Shown piece by piece: positions 31,768-41,817 of a stretch of DNA of 64,000 bases. The stretch covers positions 36,655,201 to 36,719,200 of the forward strand of contig OX940861.1 of the NCBI GenBank assembly GCA_954871525.1, read 5' to 3'. This DNA comes from Parietaria judaica (Eukaryota; Streptophyta; Magnoliopsida; Rosales; Urticaceae). The translations under genes and the position numbers were made by a program. Under the pieces are notes generated by a model. The model searched no databases. It had not been told where the DNA came from and saw nothing but the letters and a program-made list of their open reading frames with translations. How positions within the stretch are numbered: the stretch's first letter is position 1; every line of letters starts with the position of its first letter.

Positions 31768-33840
31768 TGTAACTCCAATTACGTGTAATTACTGCTATAT
31801 AATTTTAGATGGAGACTCAATCAATATAATTATATATAACATAAGTGTAATTATATATAACTAGAATTACGAAATTGTAACTGTGATTACAAAAGTGTAA
31901 CTCCAGTTACAAAAATGTAACTGTGATTACAAAAGTCTAACTCCATTTACGTTGTGTAACTCTTATTTCAAATATATGTAAAAGTGTAATTACATATGTG
32001 AAATTACGGTTATCTAACTACAATTATATAAATATAATTGTAGTTACGTAAAATTTGTAATTGTATGTCATTATTTTCTGAAAATATTGAATTGCAACTC
32101 CATATGTAACTCAAATTACGTGTAATTACTGCTATATAATTTTAGATGGAGACTCAATCAATATAATTATATATAACATCAGTGTAATTATATATAATTA
32201 GAATTATGAAATTGTAACTGTGATTACAAAAGTGTAACGCCAGTTACAAAAGTGTAATTGTGATTACAAAAGTGTATCTGTGAGCCTTCGTAGTCCTATG
32301 AAGAATACATTTTCCACGTACAACCGGCATTCGAACATTTGATATCTAACCGAGATGTATCGAGTTAGTAGTCGTAAACGAGAAGTTTCTTCTGATTGCA
32401 ATCATGCCCATTATGTATTGCAAATGCTTATTCGATTTGAACATTTTACCCTTTTCCACGTCAAACAATTTTGGGAAATGCTGAACGGCTACATCGTCTA
32501 TAAATGCGTTGGAAGAACTACCATTTAGATATTCACTTGTGAATGCATAAGATTCGGACTTACCGAATTGCCCTGTAACAATTGTAATTTTCAAAGTTAT
32601 TATATAACTGCCATCTTTGAAATAATGTAATAACAGTTACATAAGTGTAACTGTAGTTACAAGTTACACTTATGTAATAATTATAATTAAAATTGTGTAG
32701 AAAATATGAATTCTTAATATGATATTACAGTATTATTATCATAACTTAAAGGTTGGAATAACTTGGTTGGCCAAATTTTCAGTATGCGACGATCTCGATG
32801 TTCTATTCGAGGACGACATTAATGAACCTGCACAAAATAAGATTTTCTATTAAACTCGAGCAATATTAACCATTTTTGTTGTCTCGTCACAAAATTAATT
32901 TCTATAATCAACCAACACAGGTGTAATTACATATACATTTATGTAACTATAATTACATAATATGGTAGAAGTTACAATTATGTAACTGTAATTACGTAAG
33001 CGTACATATAGTTACAATTACGTAACAGTAAGTAAAGGAAAAAGAGAGAGAACCAACCCTCTTCTTTTCTTTTGGAAATTTCATGACACTTTCGGGAGGA
33101 ATGAGAGATTAAGACATAGGCACGAAGCCGGGAAGACAGATGTGCAGCGATTTGCGTTGTTGTTCTCTGGTCGCCACCACAGGCGGTTTTAGCCTCCGGT
33201 GATGGTGTGAAGGACCCGTGATCGTCGAGTGTCCTGCAACGCCGTTACCTTCCCAGTTTAAGTGGGAGCATATTGGCATAAAAATAATGCAAAAATACGT
33301 TAATGTAACTGCAGTTACCCAAGTGTAACTGTAGTTACCCAAATGTAACTTCAGTTACCAAAGTGTAATTGTAGCTACCCAAATGTAACTTCAGTTACAT
33401 AAGTGTAACTGCAGTTACCCAAATATAACTACATAAGTGTAACTATGGTTATATTGATTTAAAATTAATTTAAAGAGAATTTCATAATTGCAATTTTAAT
33501 TATGTAAAAATATTGTTGCTTTGGCTAATGACTATGTTTTTTACTTTAAAAATATTCTTAAAAACAAATGTTGGTTTGGTTGCTTTTGTTCCTTTCAAAG
33601 ATTGGGTATTTCTTTCACTTTTACCTTAAAGAGTGAAATTACTAGATAATGAAGTAACATGAATAAAAATTACGTTAATGTAACTACAATTACATAAGTG
33701 TAACTACAATTACATTAGTGTAACTGTACTTACATATGTGTAACTATAGTTACCAAAAGATAACTGCAGTTACATAAGTGTAACTGTAGTTACCCAAGTG
33801 TAACACTATAGTTATTTATGTAACTAGTTACATTAATTTA
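31768..33840. repeat. Arrays of 20-bp phased GTAACTnnAGTTAC palindromes
   Basis: Short dyads such as GTAACTGCAGTTAC (33305-33318) recur at exactly 20-bp steps: 33305, 33325, 33345, 33365, 33385, 33405, and 31877, 31897, 31917, 31937. Further runs lie at 32220-32280 and about 33670-33840, and at 57193-57256 beyond the Copia insertion. A 337-bp direct duplication (for example ACGTGTAATTACTGC at 31781 and 32118) is superimposed on them. Confidence 0.85.
32346..32594 (-). pseudogene. Possible MuDR-type transposase N-terminal fragment
   Basis: The minus-strand reading contains DVEKGKMFKSNKHLQYIM followed by GMIAIRRNFSFTTTNS. This follows the pattern of the MuDR N-terminal domain (G-x-x-F-x-S-K-x-x-L ... 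Y/M-A-I-R-N-x-F-x-F). No zinc finger or DDE catalytic core is present. Call is tentative and rests on pattern only. Confidence 0.4.
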
Positions 33841-33915
33841 CATAGAATTTCATAATTGCGATTTCATTGAAACACTTTTAAATTTAAGAATTTCATTATG
33901 TAAAAATATTGTTGC

Positions 33916-34166
33916 TGTTGGACATATGTGTCCTTAAACAAGATAATTTATCCATTTGTAAAAGATTATGATATGTCATTGAATAAAGATAATGCTTATT
34001 ATGTTAATCTTATTATAGTTTCTGGTAGAGTAAAATAGAATGTTTGTTTCCTTAGTTCATAAAGAATGCAATTATGTTATTATTATCACAACAGAGTCAA
34101 TGTGAGGAAGAATTAATAATCATAATAAATGAACTTAAAATGTCCGTGACCTGATTAACTGGGTGG
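33916..34166 (+). repeat. Copia 5' LTR, first part
   Basis: The first 251 bp of the LTR, matching 53941 onward, interrupted at GGGTGG by Gypsy-2. Confidence 0.96.
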
Positions 34167-35020
34167 TGTTGATGTACAAATTCGTCATTATTTAATGTGA
34201 CATATAGTGCTAAGGTTGTGAATTAATTAAATTTACAAACCATGACAAAAGGCTTTAAAGAAATAAACTGGTATTCGTAAAAGCCCATTTGAAGAAGCCC
34301 AAAGAGATTCTCAGTCAGACCAAGAACCAATGGACATAGGCTACTCGGCCCAATGAGTACTAAAGCCCAAATCCACTCGGTAGCAGCCCAGAAAGACGAG
34401 GGTAGAGTCGTCATATTCTCTACCCGGCATCCCATTTCAAATTCACACGGAAGACCAGGAGCACGAGGTCAAGTCTCCAACGGGCATAATTCAAACACGA
34501 CGACCAGAACGAAGTCGTGGGACACGTGTAGCCAGATCGTCCATTCAACCCGGTCAGTACGGAGCGAAGACCCCTCGATTCCTGGAAGTTCAACGGGAAG
34601 AATTGAAGTCTATAAATGCCAAGCTCAAGCTCGGATCAACAGACATGCGCACTTACAACCTCGAGTGAATACACTGAAGAGTTTCTACCCGGCATTCTTG
34701 TCATTTTGAGATCTTATTGTGTTCTTTCTTTTCCTCCCCATTTCTTTTCGCTCTCAGACGTGATTTAGCTGCCTGTAGCTATCTGTCTATGTCCATTGTC
34801 GCAATAAACTAATAGAGGAAGTAGTCAACTACCGCTTTGGGACGAATCTCTATAAAAAACCCCTCGTCTCATTTATATCGCTTATATACTTATATATATA
34901 TCGTGAGTGAATCGTGAGCTTGCAACGTGAGAGATCGAATTCCACTAAATTGTTTCATTCAAAAATATCATACACTCACAAGTCACACTTGACTGATTGA
35001 GGTGGGAAACCACGTCAACA
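34167..35020 (+). repeat. Gypsy-2 5' LTR
   Basis: Begins TGTTGATGTACAAATTCG, ends CCACGTCAACA. TATA box TATAAA at 34611-34616. Confidence 0.97.
34611..34616 (+). promoter_or_regulatory. TATA box of Gypsy-2 5' LTR
   Basis: TATAAA in mid-LTR, also present at 45895-45900 in the 3' LTR. Confidence 0.55.
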
Positions 35021-35040
35021 GTTTGGCGCCGTCTGTGGGA
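35021..35040 (+). other. Gypsy-2 primer-binding site
   Basis: GTTTGGCGCCGTCTGTGGGA directly after the 5' LTR. It shares TTTGGCGCC with the site of Gypsy-1, then diverges. The primer tRNA was not identified. Confidence 0.7.
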
Positions 35041-35084
35041 AATTGATCTCGCTAACTCCTAAAAGCTCAAAGCACTCCGCGAAC

Positions 35085-37628
35085 ATGAGCAACAACGAAG
35101 TCGCAATCATGAACGGGTCTGAGGTGAACAACCCAGATCCAAACACGGAATCAAGCAACCTACAGTCTCAGCTAGAGGCCAGCGCTGCAGAGAATCGAGA
35201 ATTGCGCCAGCGACTCGAATCTCTGGAAGCCAACCAAGCCCGAAATGAGCGTCGCCAAAACGCTAACCGGACTAATCCGGGACAAAGCTCTGGGAGTCAA
35301 GGCCGGACCGGGCTCGACGCCGTCCACTTCGACTTTGCCGATGTGGACAATCCGCAAGCGCCAAGGCAAAACCAGCCCCGACTACCCAGCGGCCCTAGGC
35401 CCGCGACGCCTCCCCCGCCTCCTGAAACAGGAACACCTCTTTTTACCCCCCTGACGGGCTTCTACCCGTCTAATGCGGGGAATGTTGCTTCGAGCAGTCA
35501 CCAACGCCCGGGACCCCAAAACCGACAATCGGGGTACGAGCAAAGCCGTAACATCAGCCAGGCCCTCAACGGCCACCCGGTCACGTACCCGAGGTATCCC
35601 AGCCCGGTGTACGGACAGGAACCCCTCCATGCTGTGCGTCCCGAACAAGCTCCCCAACGCACAGAATTGGAGGAACTCAAACGCTCAATGGCCGAAATGA
35701 ATGAGAAGCTCATTCACGTGCGCTCCCGCGTACACAGCGCCACTACCGCTGCCCCGGAGATAGAACGTCTAGTGGAGGAGGCAGAAAGGACACCCTTCAA
35801 GCCCGTCATAACTAACGTCATACTCAGGGAAGGCGGACGAGTATATGTGCCTAAGTACGATGGGACAACCGATCCCAAAGTACATTTGAGGTCCTTCAGG
35901 ATTGCGATGGGGCGAGCCCATCTGGAAGCGCACGAATTGGACGCCGGGCGCTGCCAATACTTCTCTGAGAATTTGGTCGGCCCGGCGATGGAATGGTTCT
36001 CGAAACTTGAACCGCGTTCCATAGACAACTTCGGACAGCTAACGACCCTTTTTCTCAAACACTTTTCCATGTTTATGGAAACTGAGATCACGGCGGCGAA
36101 CCTCTATGCTTTACAGCAAGAGAGAGGAGAGCCCCTCAGAGCTTTCATGACCAGGTTCAAAAAGACCATGGTCAAAATAAACGGGATCAGTGACGAGACC
36201 GCCATAGCCGCTCTCACGGCCGGATTATGGTACGACTCGAAGTTCAAAACGGACATCGTCGTGAATCGTTACGACTCCATCGAAGACGTAATCCACAGAT
36301 CATCCAACTGGATCAGGCATGACGAAGAGCTCGAAGCCATGCGAAGGAGACACGGGTCTCTACCCGTCCACCAGCGGAATACCGGGCCACCCGGGCAACA
36401 GCCGCCACCCAGGGCCGGGAATCACAGCGTCCCGTTCAGGGGGCAAAGGAACCCCCCTCTAGTCCAGAAGCACCCATTCCAAACCCAGAATCCGAGGGCC
36501 AACAACGGACCGAACCCGCGGAGCCCGTACGTTTTCAACGTAAATTCGGAAACCACGGAGTTCGAAGAACAGATCGAGGCAGAAGAAACTCCTGGAGAAG
36601 TCCTGGTCAGCTCGAGAGACTTCCCACCATACAGCCACGAAGGTTTCCCAAAGCACGACCCGAAAGCGTGGTGTAACTTCCACAAGGTATTCGGACATCA
36701 TACGAAGAATTGTATGGTACTCCGTGCTCGCCTAGCGGAAAAGTACATCAATGGAGAGTTGGGGGAAATAAACTTCGGCAATGAGCTAAAAGGTGGGCAG
36801 CCGGTCGAGCAAAGCCCTCCCCAAAACCAACACCAAACCGGCCAGAAGAGAGAAGAGCAACACAGGACGCCGCGCGAGAGCATACAGCCTAGCAAAAGAG
36901 GACGAGTACACATGCTCGAGGAATCAGACGAGCAAACATACGAAGAAACGGAAAATTCCGGAGAGCAGCTCAGCGACATCCCCGAGCCCATCGGTAGAAT
37001 CTACACTATCGTGGGAGGTTCCCAACTGCATGGTAACTCGGTAAACTCCATCAAGGCCCATCAGAGGAGGCTCAAAGCCGGACCGATAGTCGTACCGAGG
37101 CAAGAGCCAGACTTCGAGATCTCATTCAAAGACAGTGAAGCGGCCACACTGATTGGTCCGCACGACGATGCGTTGGTCGTCACACTCCTAGTCGCCTCGT
37201 ACACGATGGACAGGATCCTAATCGATAACGGGAGCTCAGTCGACGTGATCTTCCTGGAGCCATTGCTGAAGCTGGGAGTAGAAGAAACAGAGATCAACAG
37301 AGAAGCCATCCCGCTAACCGGCTTCGATGGAGGAACCATCAATGCCATTGGCACGGTGCGACTGTCCATCGCAGCAGCAGGGGTCGGGAAGACCAAAAAC
37401 TTCCTAGTGTTGGACTGCCCGTCAGTTTACAACATGATATTAGGAAGACCTTGGCTGCACATGATGAAGGCCGTACCGTCAACCTACCATAAACTAATAC
37501 GCTTCCCGAATAGGGCGGGAAAAATCGTTGAAATCAAGGGAAATCAAAAGCAATCCAGAATTTGCTACATGAGCGCGTTCCGGAACATCCAGGCCACCAA
37601 GGCCGGACAAGAGCGAACTACCACATAG
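35085..37628 (+). CDS. Gypsy-2 gag and aspartic protease, 847 aa
   Basis: First ATG of the frame is 35085 (MSNNEVAIMNG). A coiled-coil segment (SQLEASAAENRELRQRLESL) is followed by a Pro/Gln-rich linker and the retrotransposon gag domain (about 35800-36320: YDGTTDPKVHLRSF, ALQQERGEPLRAFMTRFKK). Next come a second Pro-rich linker, a zinc-knuckle-like CNFHKVFGHHTKNC and a retropepsin-like region with ILIDNGSSVDVIF (about 37217-37255). It ends at TAG 37626-37628, followed by GAA TTA, and the same frame stays open into pol. No internal defects seen. Confidence 0.94.
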   Translation: MSNNEVAIMNGSEVNNPDPNTESSNLQSQLEASAAENRELRQRLESLEANQARNERRQNANRTNPGQSSGSQGRTGLDAVHFDFADVDNPQAPRQNQPRLPSGPRPATPPPPPETGTPLFTPLTGFYPSNAGNVASSSHQRPGPQNRQSGYEQSRNISQALNGHPVTYPRYPSPVYGQEPLHAVRPEQAPQRTELEELKRSMAEMNEKLIHVRSRVHSATTAAPEIERLVEEAERTPFKPVITNVILREGGRVYVPKYDGTTDPKVHLRSFRIAMGRAHLEAHELDAGRCQYFSENLVGPAMEWFSKLEPRSIDNFGQLTTLFLKHFSMFMETEITAANLYALQQERGEPLRAFMTRFKKTMVKINGISDETAIAALTAGLWYDSKFKTDIVVNRYDSIEDVIHRSSNWIRHDEELEAMRRRHGSLPVHQRNTGPPGQQPPPRAGNHSVPFRGQRNPPLVQKHPFQTQNPRANNGPNPRSPYVFNVNSETTEFEEQIEAEETPGEVLVSSRDFPPYSHEGFPKHDPKAWCNFHKVFGHHTKNCMVLRARLAEKYINGELGEINFGNELKGGQPVEQSPPQNQHQTGQKREEQHRTPRESIQPSKRGRVHMLEESDEQTYEETENSGEQLSDIPEPIGRIYTIVGGSQLHGNSVNSIKAHQRRLKAGPIVVPRQEPDFEISFKDSEAATLIGPHDDALVVTLLVASYTMDRILIDNGSSVDVIFLEPLLKLGVEETEINREAIPLTGFDGGTINAIGTVRLSIAAAGVGKTKNFLVLDCPSVYNMILGRPWLHMMKAVPSTYHKLIRFPNRAGKIVEIKGNQKQSRICYMSAFRNIQATKAGQERTTT

Positions 37629-40600
37629 GAATTAATGGCGGTAGGAGAAAAAGAGGATGACGGACAGGAAAGGACCACCGATACGGACGGACCTAACCTG
37701 GAAATGACGGTCCAAGTCCAGATCGACCCCGACAACCCGGACCACCGGGTAGGAATCGGGAAAGGACTAGACAATAACGTCAGAAAAGATCTCCTCAAAT
37801 TTCTGACCAAAAATCGGGATTGTTTTGCTTGGTCTCACAAGGATATGCCCGGCATAGACCCAAGCATCACAACCCATCGCCTAAATGTAGACCCGAGCTA
37901 CAAGCCGATGAAACAAAAAAGGCGAAAGCTAGGCCCGGACAGGGCCCAAGCCGTAAACGAAGAAGTCACAAAACTGCTGCAAACCGGATCCATCAGGGAA
38001 GTAAAATACCCGGACTGGTTAGCAAACACAGTGGTCGTGAAGAAGAAGAACGGGAAGGCTAGAGTTTGCATCGACTTTACCGACCTGAACAAAGCTTGTC
38101 CAAAAGACAGTTTCCCGATGCCCCATATCGACCGTCTGGTCGAAGCAACATGTGGGCACGAACTACTGTCATTCATGGACGCATTCTCGGGATACAATCA
38201 GATCCTAATGCACCCCGAGGACCAGGAAAAAACGGCATTCATAACCGATAGAGGAATATACTGTTACAAAGTTATGCCCTTCAGACTAAAAAACGCCGGA
38301 GCCACATATCAAAGATTGGTCAACCAAATGTTCGCCGAACAACTCGGTAAAACTATGGAAGTCTACATCGATGATATGCTGGTAAAATCCTCCCAAGCAA
38401 CGGATCACGTGACCCACCTAGAAGACTACTTCAACATATTACGAAAGTATCAAATGAAGCTCAACCCGACGAAATGCACCTTCGGGGTAACTTCAGGAAA
38501 ATTCCTAGGTTATCTGGTCACACAGCGAGGTATAGAAGCCAATCCCGACCAGATAAATGCCCTCCAGAACATGCCCTCCCCAAGGACTGTTCGAGAGACA
38601 CAAAGGCTGACTGGGAGAATCGCCGCTCTTAACCGGTTCATATCAAGAGCCACGGACAAATGTTTACCCTTCTACAAACTTTTGAAAGGTAATAAAAAGT
38701 TCGAATGGACCGAAGAGTGCGAAGAGGCCTTCCAAAAGCTGAAAAAGTACCTCTCCACCCCACCAATACTCACTAGACCAATCTTGGGAGAGCCATTGTT
38801 TTTATACCTGGCTGTCTCACCATCGGCGGTGAGTGGAGAAATCGTGAGAGAGGACCGCGGAGAACAAAAGCCGATCTTCTACATCAGTAAATCTTTAGAA
38901 GACGCTGAAACCAGATACCCGGCAATAGAAAAACTCGCGCTGGCAATGATAACCGCAGCGAGGAAGCTTCGGCCCTACTTTCAGTCCCATACCATCATGG
39001 TAATGACGACCCAACCTTTGAGAATCATCCTCCACAGCCCGAATCAATCGGGAAGGCTCACGAAATGGGCCGTCGAACTAAGCGAATTCGACATAGAATA
39101 CAAGATCCGAACCTGTGCGAAATCACAAGTATTGGCTGACTTTCTCATCGAATTACCAGCCGACGGTTCAAAAGAGGGCCACGAGGACGGAGAATGGAAA
39201 CTCGAAGTCGACGGCGCGTCAAACCAAGGCGGATCCGGGATCGGAATTCGTTTGATATCCCCCACGGGAGAAGTGTTGGAACAATCATTTCGATTGAATT
39301 TCCACGCGACAAACAACGAGACCGAATACGAGGCCCTCATCGCCGGCCTCAAACTAGCAAAAGCCGTGGGAGCCCGGAAGGTAAGGGCCCACTCCGACTC
39401 AAAACTAGTTACCAGTCAGATCAGTGGCGAGTATGCTACTCGAGATGACAGGATGGGAAAATACCTCTCGGTAGTAAAAGGCTTAATACAACAATTCGAA
39501 CACGTCGAAATAGTCCAAATACCGAGGAGTGAGAACGCGTCGGCAGACGCATTGGCCGGGTTGGCTTCGACTTCGGACCCCGAGGTCAAAAGGATAATCC
39601 CGGTCGAAACGATAGACGAACCCAGCGTAACCCGCGAAGTTTGCAACATCCAAATGGAAGAGAATGATTGGAGGACCCCAATCATTAACTATATCCTAAC
39701 CGGAGCCAAACCTCGAGACAAGCAAAAAGCTAGGAAACTAAGGATCCAAAGCGCTAGATTTTGCATGATCGGGGAAAAATTGTACAAACGTAGCTATACC
39801 GGACCCTACCTAAGGTGCCTAGGAAAGACCGAAGCACAAATAGTACTTCACGAAATCCATTCCGGAGAATGCGGCAACCATTCGGGAGGAAGATCTTTAG
39901 CAAACAAAGCAAAAAGGCAAGGCTTTTTCTGGGCCACCATGTTGGCGGACAATGAAAACTACGCCAAAAGGTGCGACAAATGCCAAAGACACTCCCCGTC
40001 CATACATAGACCAGCAGAAGAACTCTCACCAGTCTCAGTCCCGTACCCATTCATGAAATGGTCCATGGACATAGTAGGACCGTTCCCCCTGGCCCCGGCC
40101 GGGAAAAGGTTTCTACTCGTCGTGACCGACTACTTCTCAAAATGGGTGGAAGCAGAATCGTACGCAAACATTAAAGATGTTGATGTAGAAAATTTCCTAT
40201 GGAAAAACATCATCAGTAGATTCGGCCTCCCAAAAGAGATAATAGCTGATAATGGACCACAATTCATTTCAACGAGATTCCAAAACTTCTGCATAAACTG
40301 GAAAATATCCTTGAACACGTCCACTCCGAGATATCCTCAAGGCAATGGTCAAGCCGAAGTAGCTAACCGGGTAATAGTGGACGGAATCAAAAGACGCCTA
40401 GACACCAAAAAGGGACGATGGGCAGACGAGCTCATAGGAGTCCTTTGGTCCTACAGAACTACCCCGCGTAGGGCCACAGGGGAAACCCCTTTCTCAATGG
40501 TACACGGCACTGAAGCCGTAATACCAGCAGAGATAGAGACACCCAGCCTTCGAAGGGAACTCGCCCCTTTGGACGCAGAACTCAACGACGAAATGAGGGA

Positions 40601-40910
40601 AGACCAGCTCGACTACATCGACGAAAGACGAGAACAAGCTTTGATAAGAATTGCCAACTATCAAAACTCGATAGCTAGGTACTATAATTCAAAGGTCAAA
40701 CGTCGAAAATTCATAATGGGAGAGTTGGTCCTCAGAAAAGTTTTCCAGAACACCGCCGAGCTGAATGCGGGCAAGCTCGGGGCTAACTGGGAAGGACCTT
40801 ACATCGTCACCGAAGTATTAAAACCTGGAGTATACCGGCTAGCCACTCCGGACGGAACGAGAGTCCTCCGCGGCTGGAATGCCATGCACTTAAGGAAATA
40901 CTATGCCTAA
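37629..40910 (+). CDS. Gypsy-2 pol: reverse transcriptase, RNase H, integrase
   Basis: The frame is uninterrupted from the codon after the gag UAG to TAA 40908-40910; the first ATG is at 37635 (1091 aa from there). RT: ARVCIDFTDLNKACPKDSF, then the YIDDM catalytic box. RNase H: WKLEVDGASNQGGSG with later catalytic acidic residues and a HSDSKLV motif. Integrase: HHCC module (GECGNHSGGRS ... CDKCQRHSP), DIVGPFPL core start, ADNGPQFIS and the YPQGNGQAE region. The C-terminal part ends in WEGPYIV...GWNAMHLRKYY. Expression requires readthrough, splicing or reinitiation past the UAG. Confidence 0.96.
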   Translation, partial: ELMAVGEKEDDGQERTTDTDGPNLEMTVQVQIDPDNPDHRVGIGKGLDNNVRKDLLKFLTKNRDCFAWSHKDMPGIDPSITTHRLNVDPSYKPMKQKRRKLGPDRAQAVNEEVTKLLQTGSIREVKYPDWLANTVVVKKKNGKARVCIDFTDLNKACPKDSFPMPHIDRLVEATCGHELLSFMDAFSGYNQILMHPEDQEKTAFITDRGIYCYKVMPFRLKNAGATYQRLVNQMFAEQLGKTMEVYIDDMLVKSSQATDHVTHLEDYFNILRKYQMKLNPTKCTFGVTSGKFLGYLVTQRGIEANPDQINALQNMPSPRTVRETQRLTGRIAALNRFISRATDKCLPFYKLLKGNKKFEWTEECEEAFQKLKKYLSTPPILTRPILGEPLFLYLAVSPSAVSGEIVREDRGEQKPIFYISKSLEDAETRYPAIEKLALAMITAARKLRPYFQSHTIMVMTTQPLRIILHSPNQSGRLTKWAVELSEFDIEYKIRTCAKSQVLADFLIELPADGSKEGHEDGEWKLEVDGASNQGGSGIGIRLISPTGEVLEQSFRLNFHATNNETEYEALIAGLKLAKAVGARKVRAHSDSKLVTSQISGEYATRDDRMGKYLSVVKGLIQQFEHVEIVQIPRSENASADALAGLASTSDPEVKRIIPVETIDEPSVTREVCNIQMEENDWRTPIINYILTGAKPRDKQKARKLRIQSARFCMIGEKLYKRSYTGPYLRCLGKTEAQIVLHEIHSGECGNHSGGRSLANKAKRQGFFWATMLADNENYAKRCDKCQRHSPSIHRPAEELSPVSVPYPFMKWSMDIVGPFPLAPAGKRFLLVVTDYFSKWVEAESYANIKDVDVENFLWKNIISRFGLPKEIIADNGPQFISTRFQNFCINWKISLNTSTPRYPQGNGQAEVANRVIVDGIKRRLDTKKGRWADELIGVLWSYRTTPRRATGETPFSMVHGTEAVIPAEIETPSLRRELAPLDAELNDEMREDQLDYIDERREQALIRIANYQNSIARYYNSKVKRRKFIMGELVLRKVFQNTAELNAGKLGANWEGPYIVTEVLKPGVYRLATPDGTRVLRGWNAMHLRKYYA

Positions 40911-41094
40911 CCCGACCTACCCGGTCTCCCCTGAACTACGTAATGGCTTGATCCCCAAATTTGGGGTACGTAGGCAGCCCATCCTAAACGATGGGCGCAG
41001 TCTCAATCCAAACCCAAAACCAAATAGGCCCGAGAACCATGAATCGCAAGACTCAATAGAACCAGCCTAAAAGGAAAAATGTCCCAAAACCCCC

Positions 41095-41350
41095 ATCAAG
41101 GCGACAGGCCTACCCGGGTAACAGACCCATCACCTAAGGTAACAAACCTACCCGGGTAACAGACCTATCACAGAAGGTAACAAACCTATCCGGGTAACAA
41201 ACCCCCACATAAGGTAACAAACCTACCCGGGTAACAAACCCATTGCATGAGGCAACAAGCCTACCCGGGTAACTAACCCGTCATATAGGGCAACAAGCCT
41301 ATCCGGGTAACAAACCTAAACGGGCATCCAACCCGTCCCTTAAGGCAACA
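41095..41350. repeat. Short tandem repeats after Gypsy-2 pol
   Basis: Five to six imperfect copies of a unit with AACAAACCTACCCGGGTAAC and a variable spacer (AAGGTAACA, GAGGCAACA), about 40-45 bp apart. They lie in the same position as the 89-bp array of Gypsy-1. Confidence 0.85.
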
Positions 41351-41817
41351 AGCCTAACCCTCTTGAAAAAATATGTAACAACATACGTCTGGCTTTTACA
41401 AGTGTGTTTTTCAGAAAGCACGACCTGCGAAATATTGTGATGGACGGACAGAACAGACTAGACGAGAAGTGTCAAAGGAGCACAACAACAAAAGGTACCC
41501 GTGCATTTTTTATACTTAGCAGATTTCAAACCTTCAATCTTTTGTTATTTATCCTAGCATACGATAGGACATTCGGAACCTCAGATAGAAAAGCATATAT
41601 AGAAAAGTACGATTAGAAAATTAACTTAGAAACACAGGAAAATAAAGTATAGCAAGGAAATGACAAGCATGATATAGAATAGAAAATAGCAAAAGCCCTA
41701 ACCGCGGGCATATCCAAAACCTTACAAAAAAAGGGTTCAAGTCGCCGTAGACTTGCCCATAGAAATTGTTTTGGCCTGTGGCCTTATTAATCGAAAAAAA
41801 AAAAAATGGGGGACACT

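Noticed and set aside
33305..33420. CRISPR-like array (regular 20-bp repeats)
   Set aside because: No repeat-spacer alternation: the whole unit repeats. The setting is a plant nuclear transposon.
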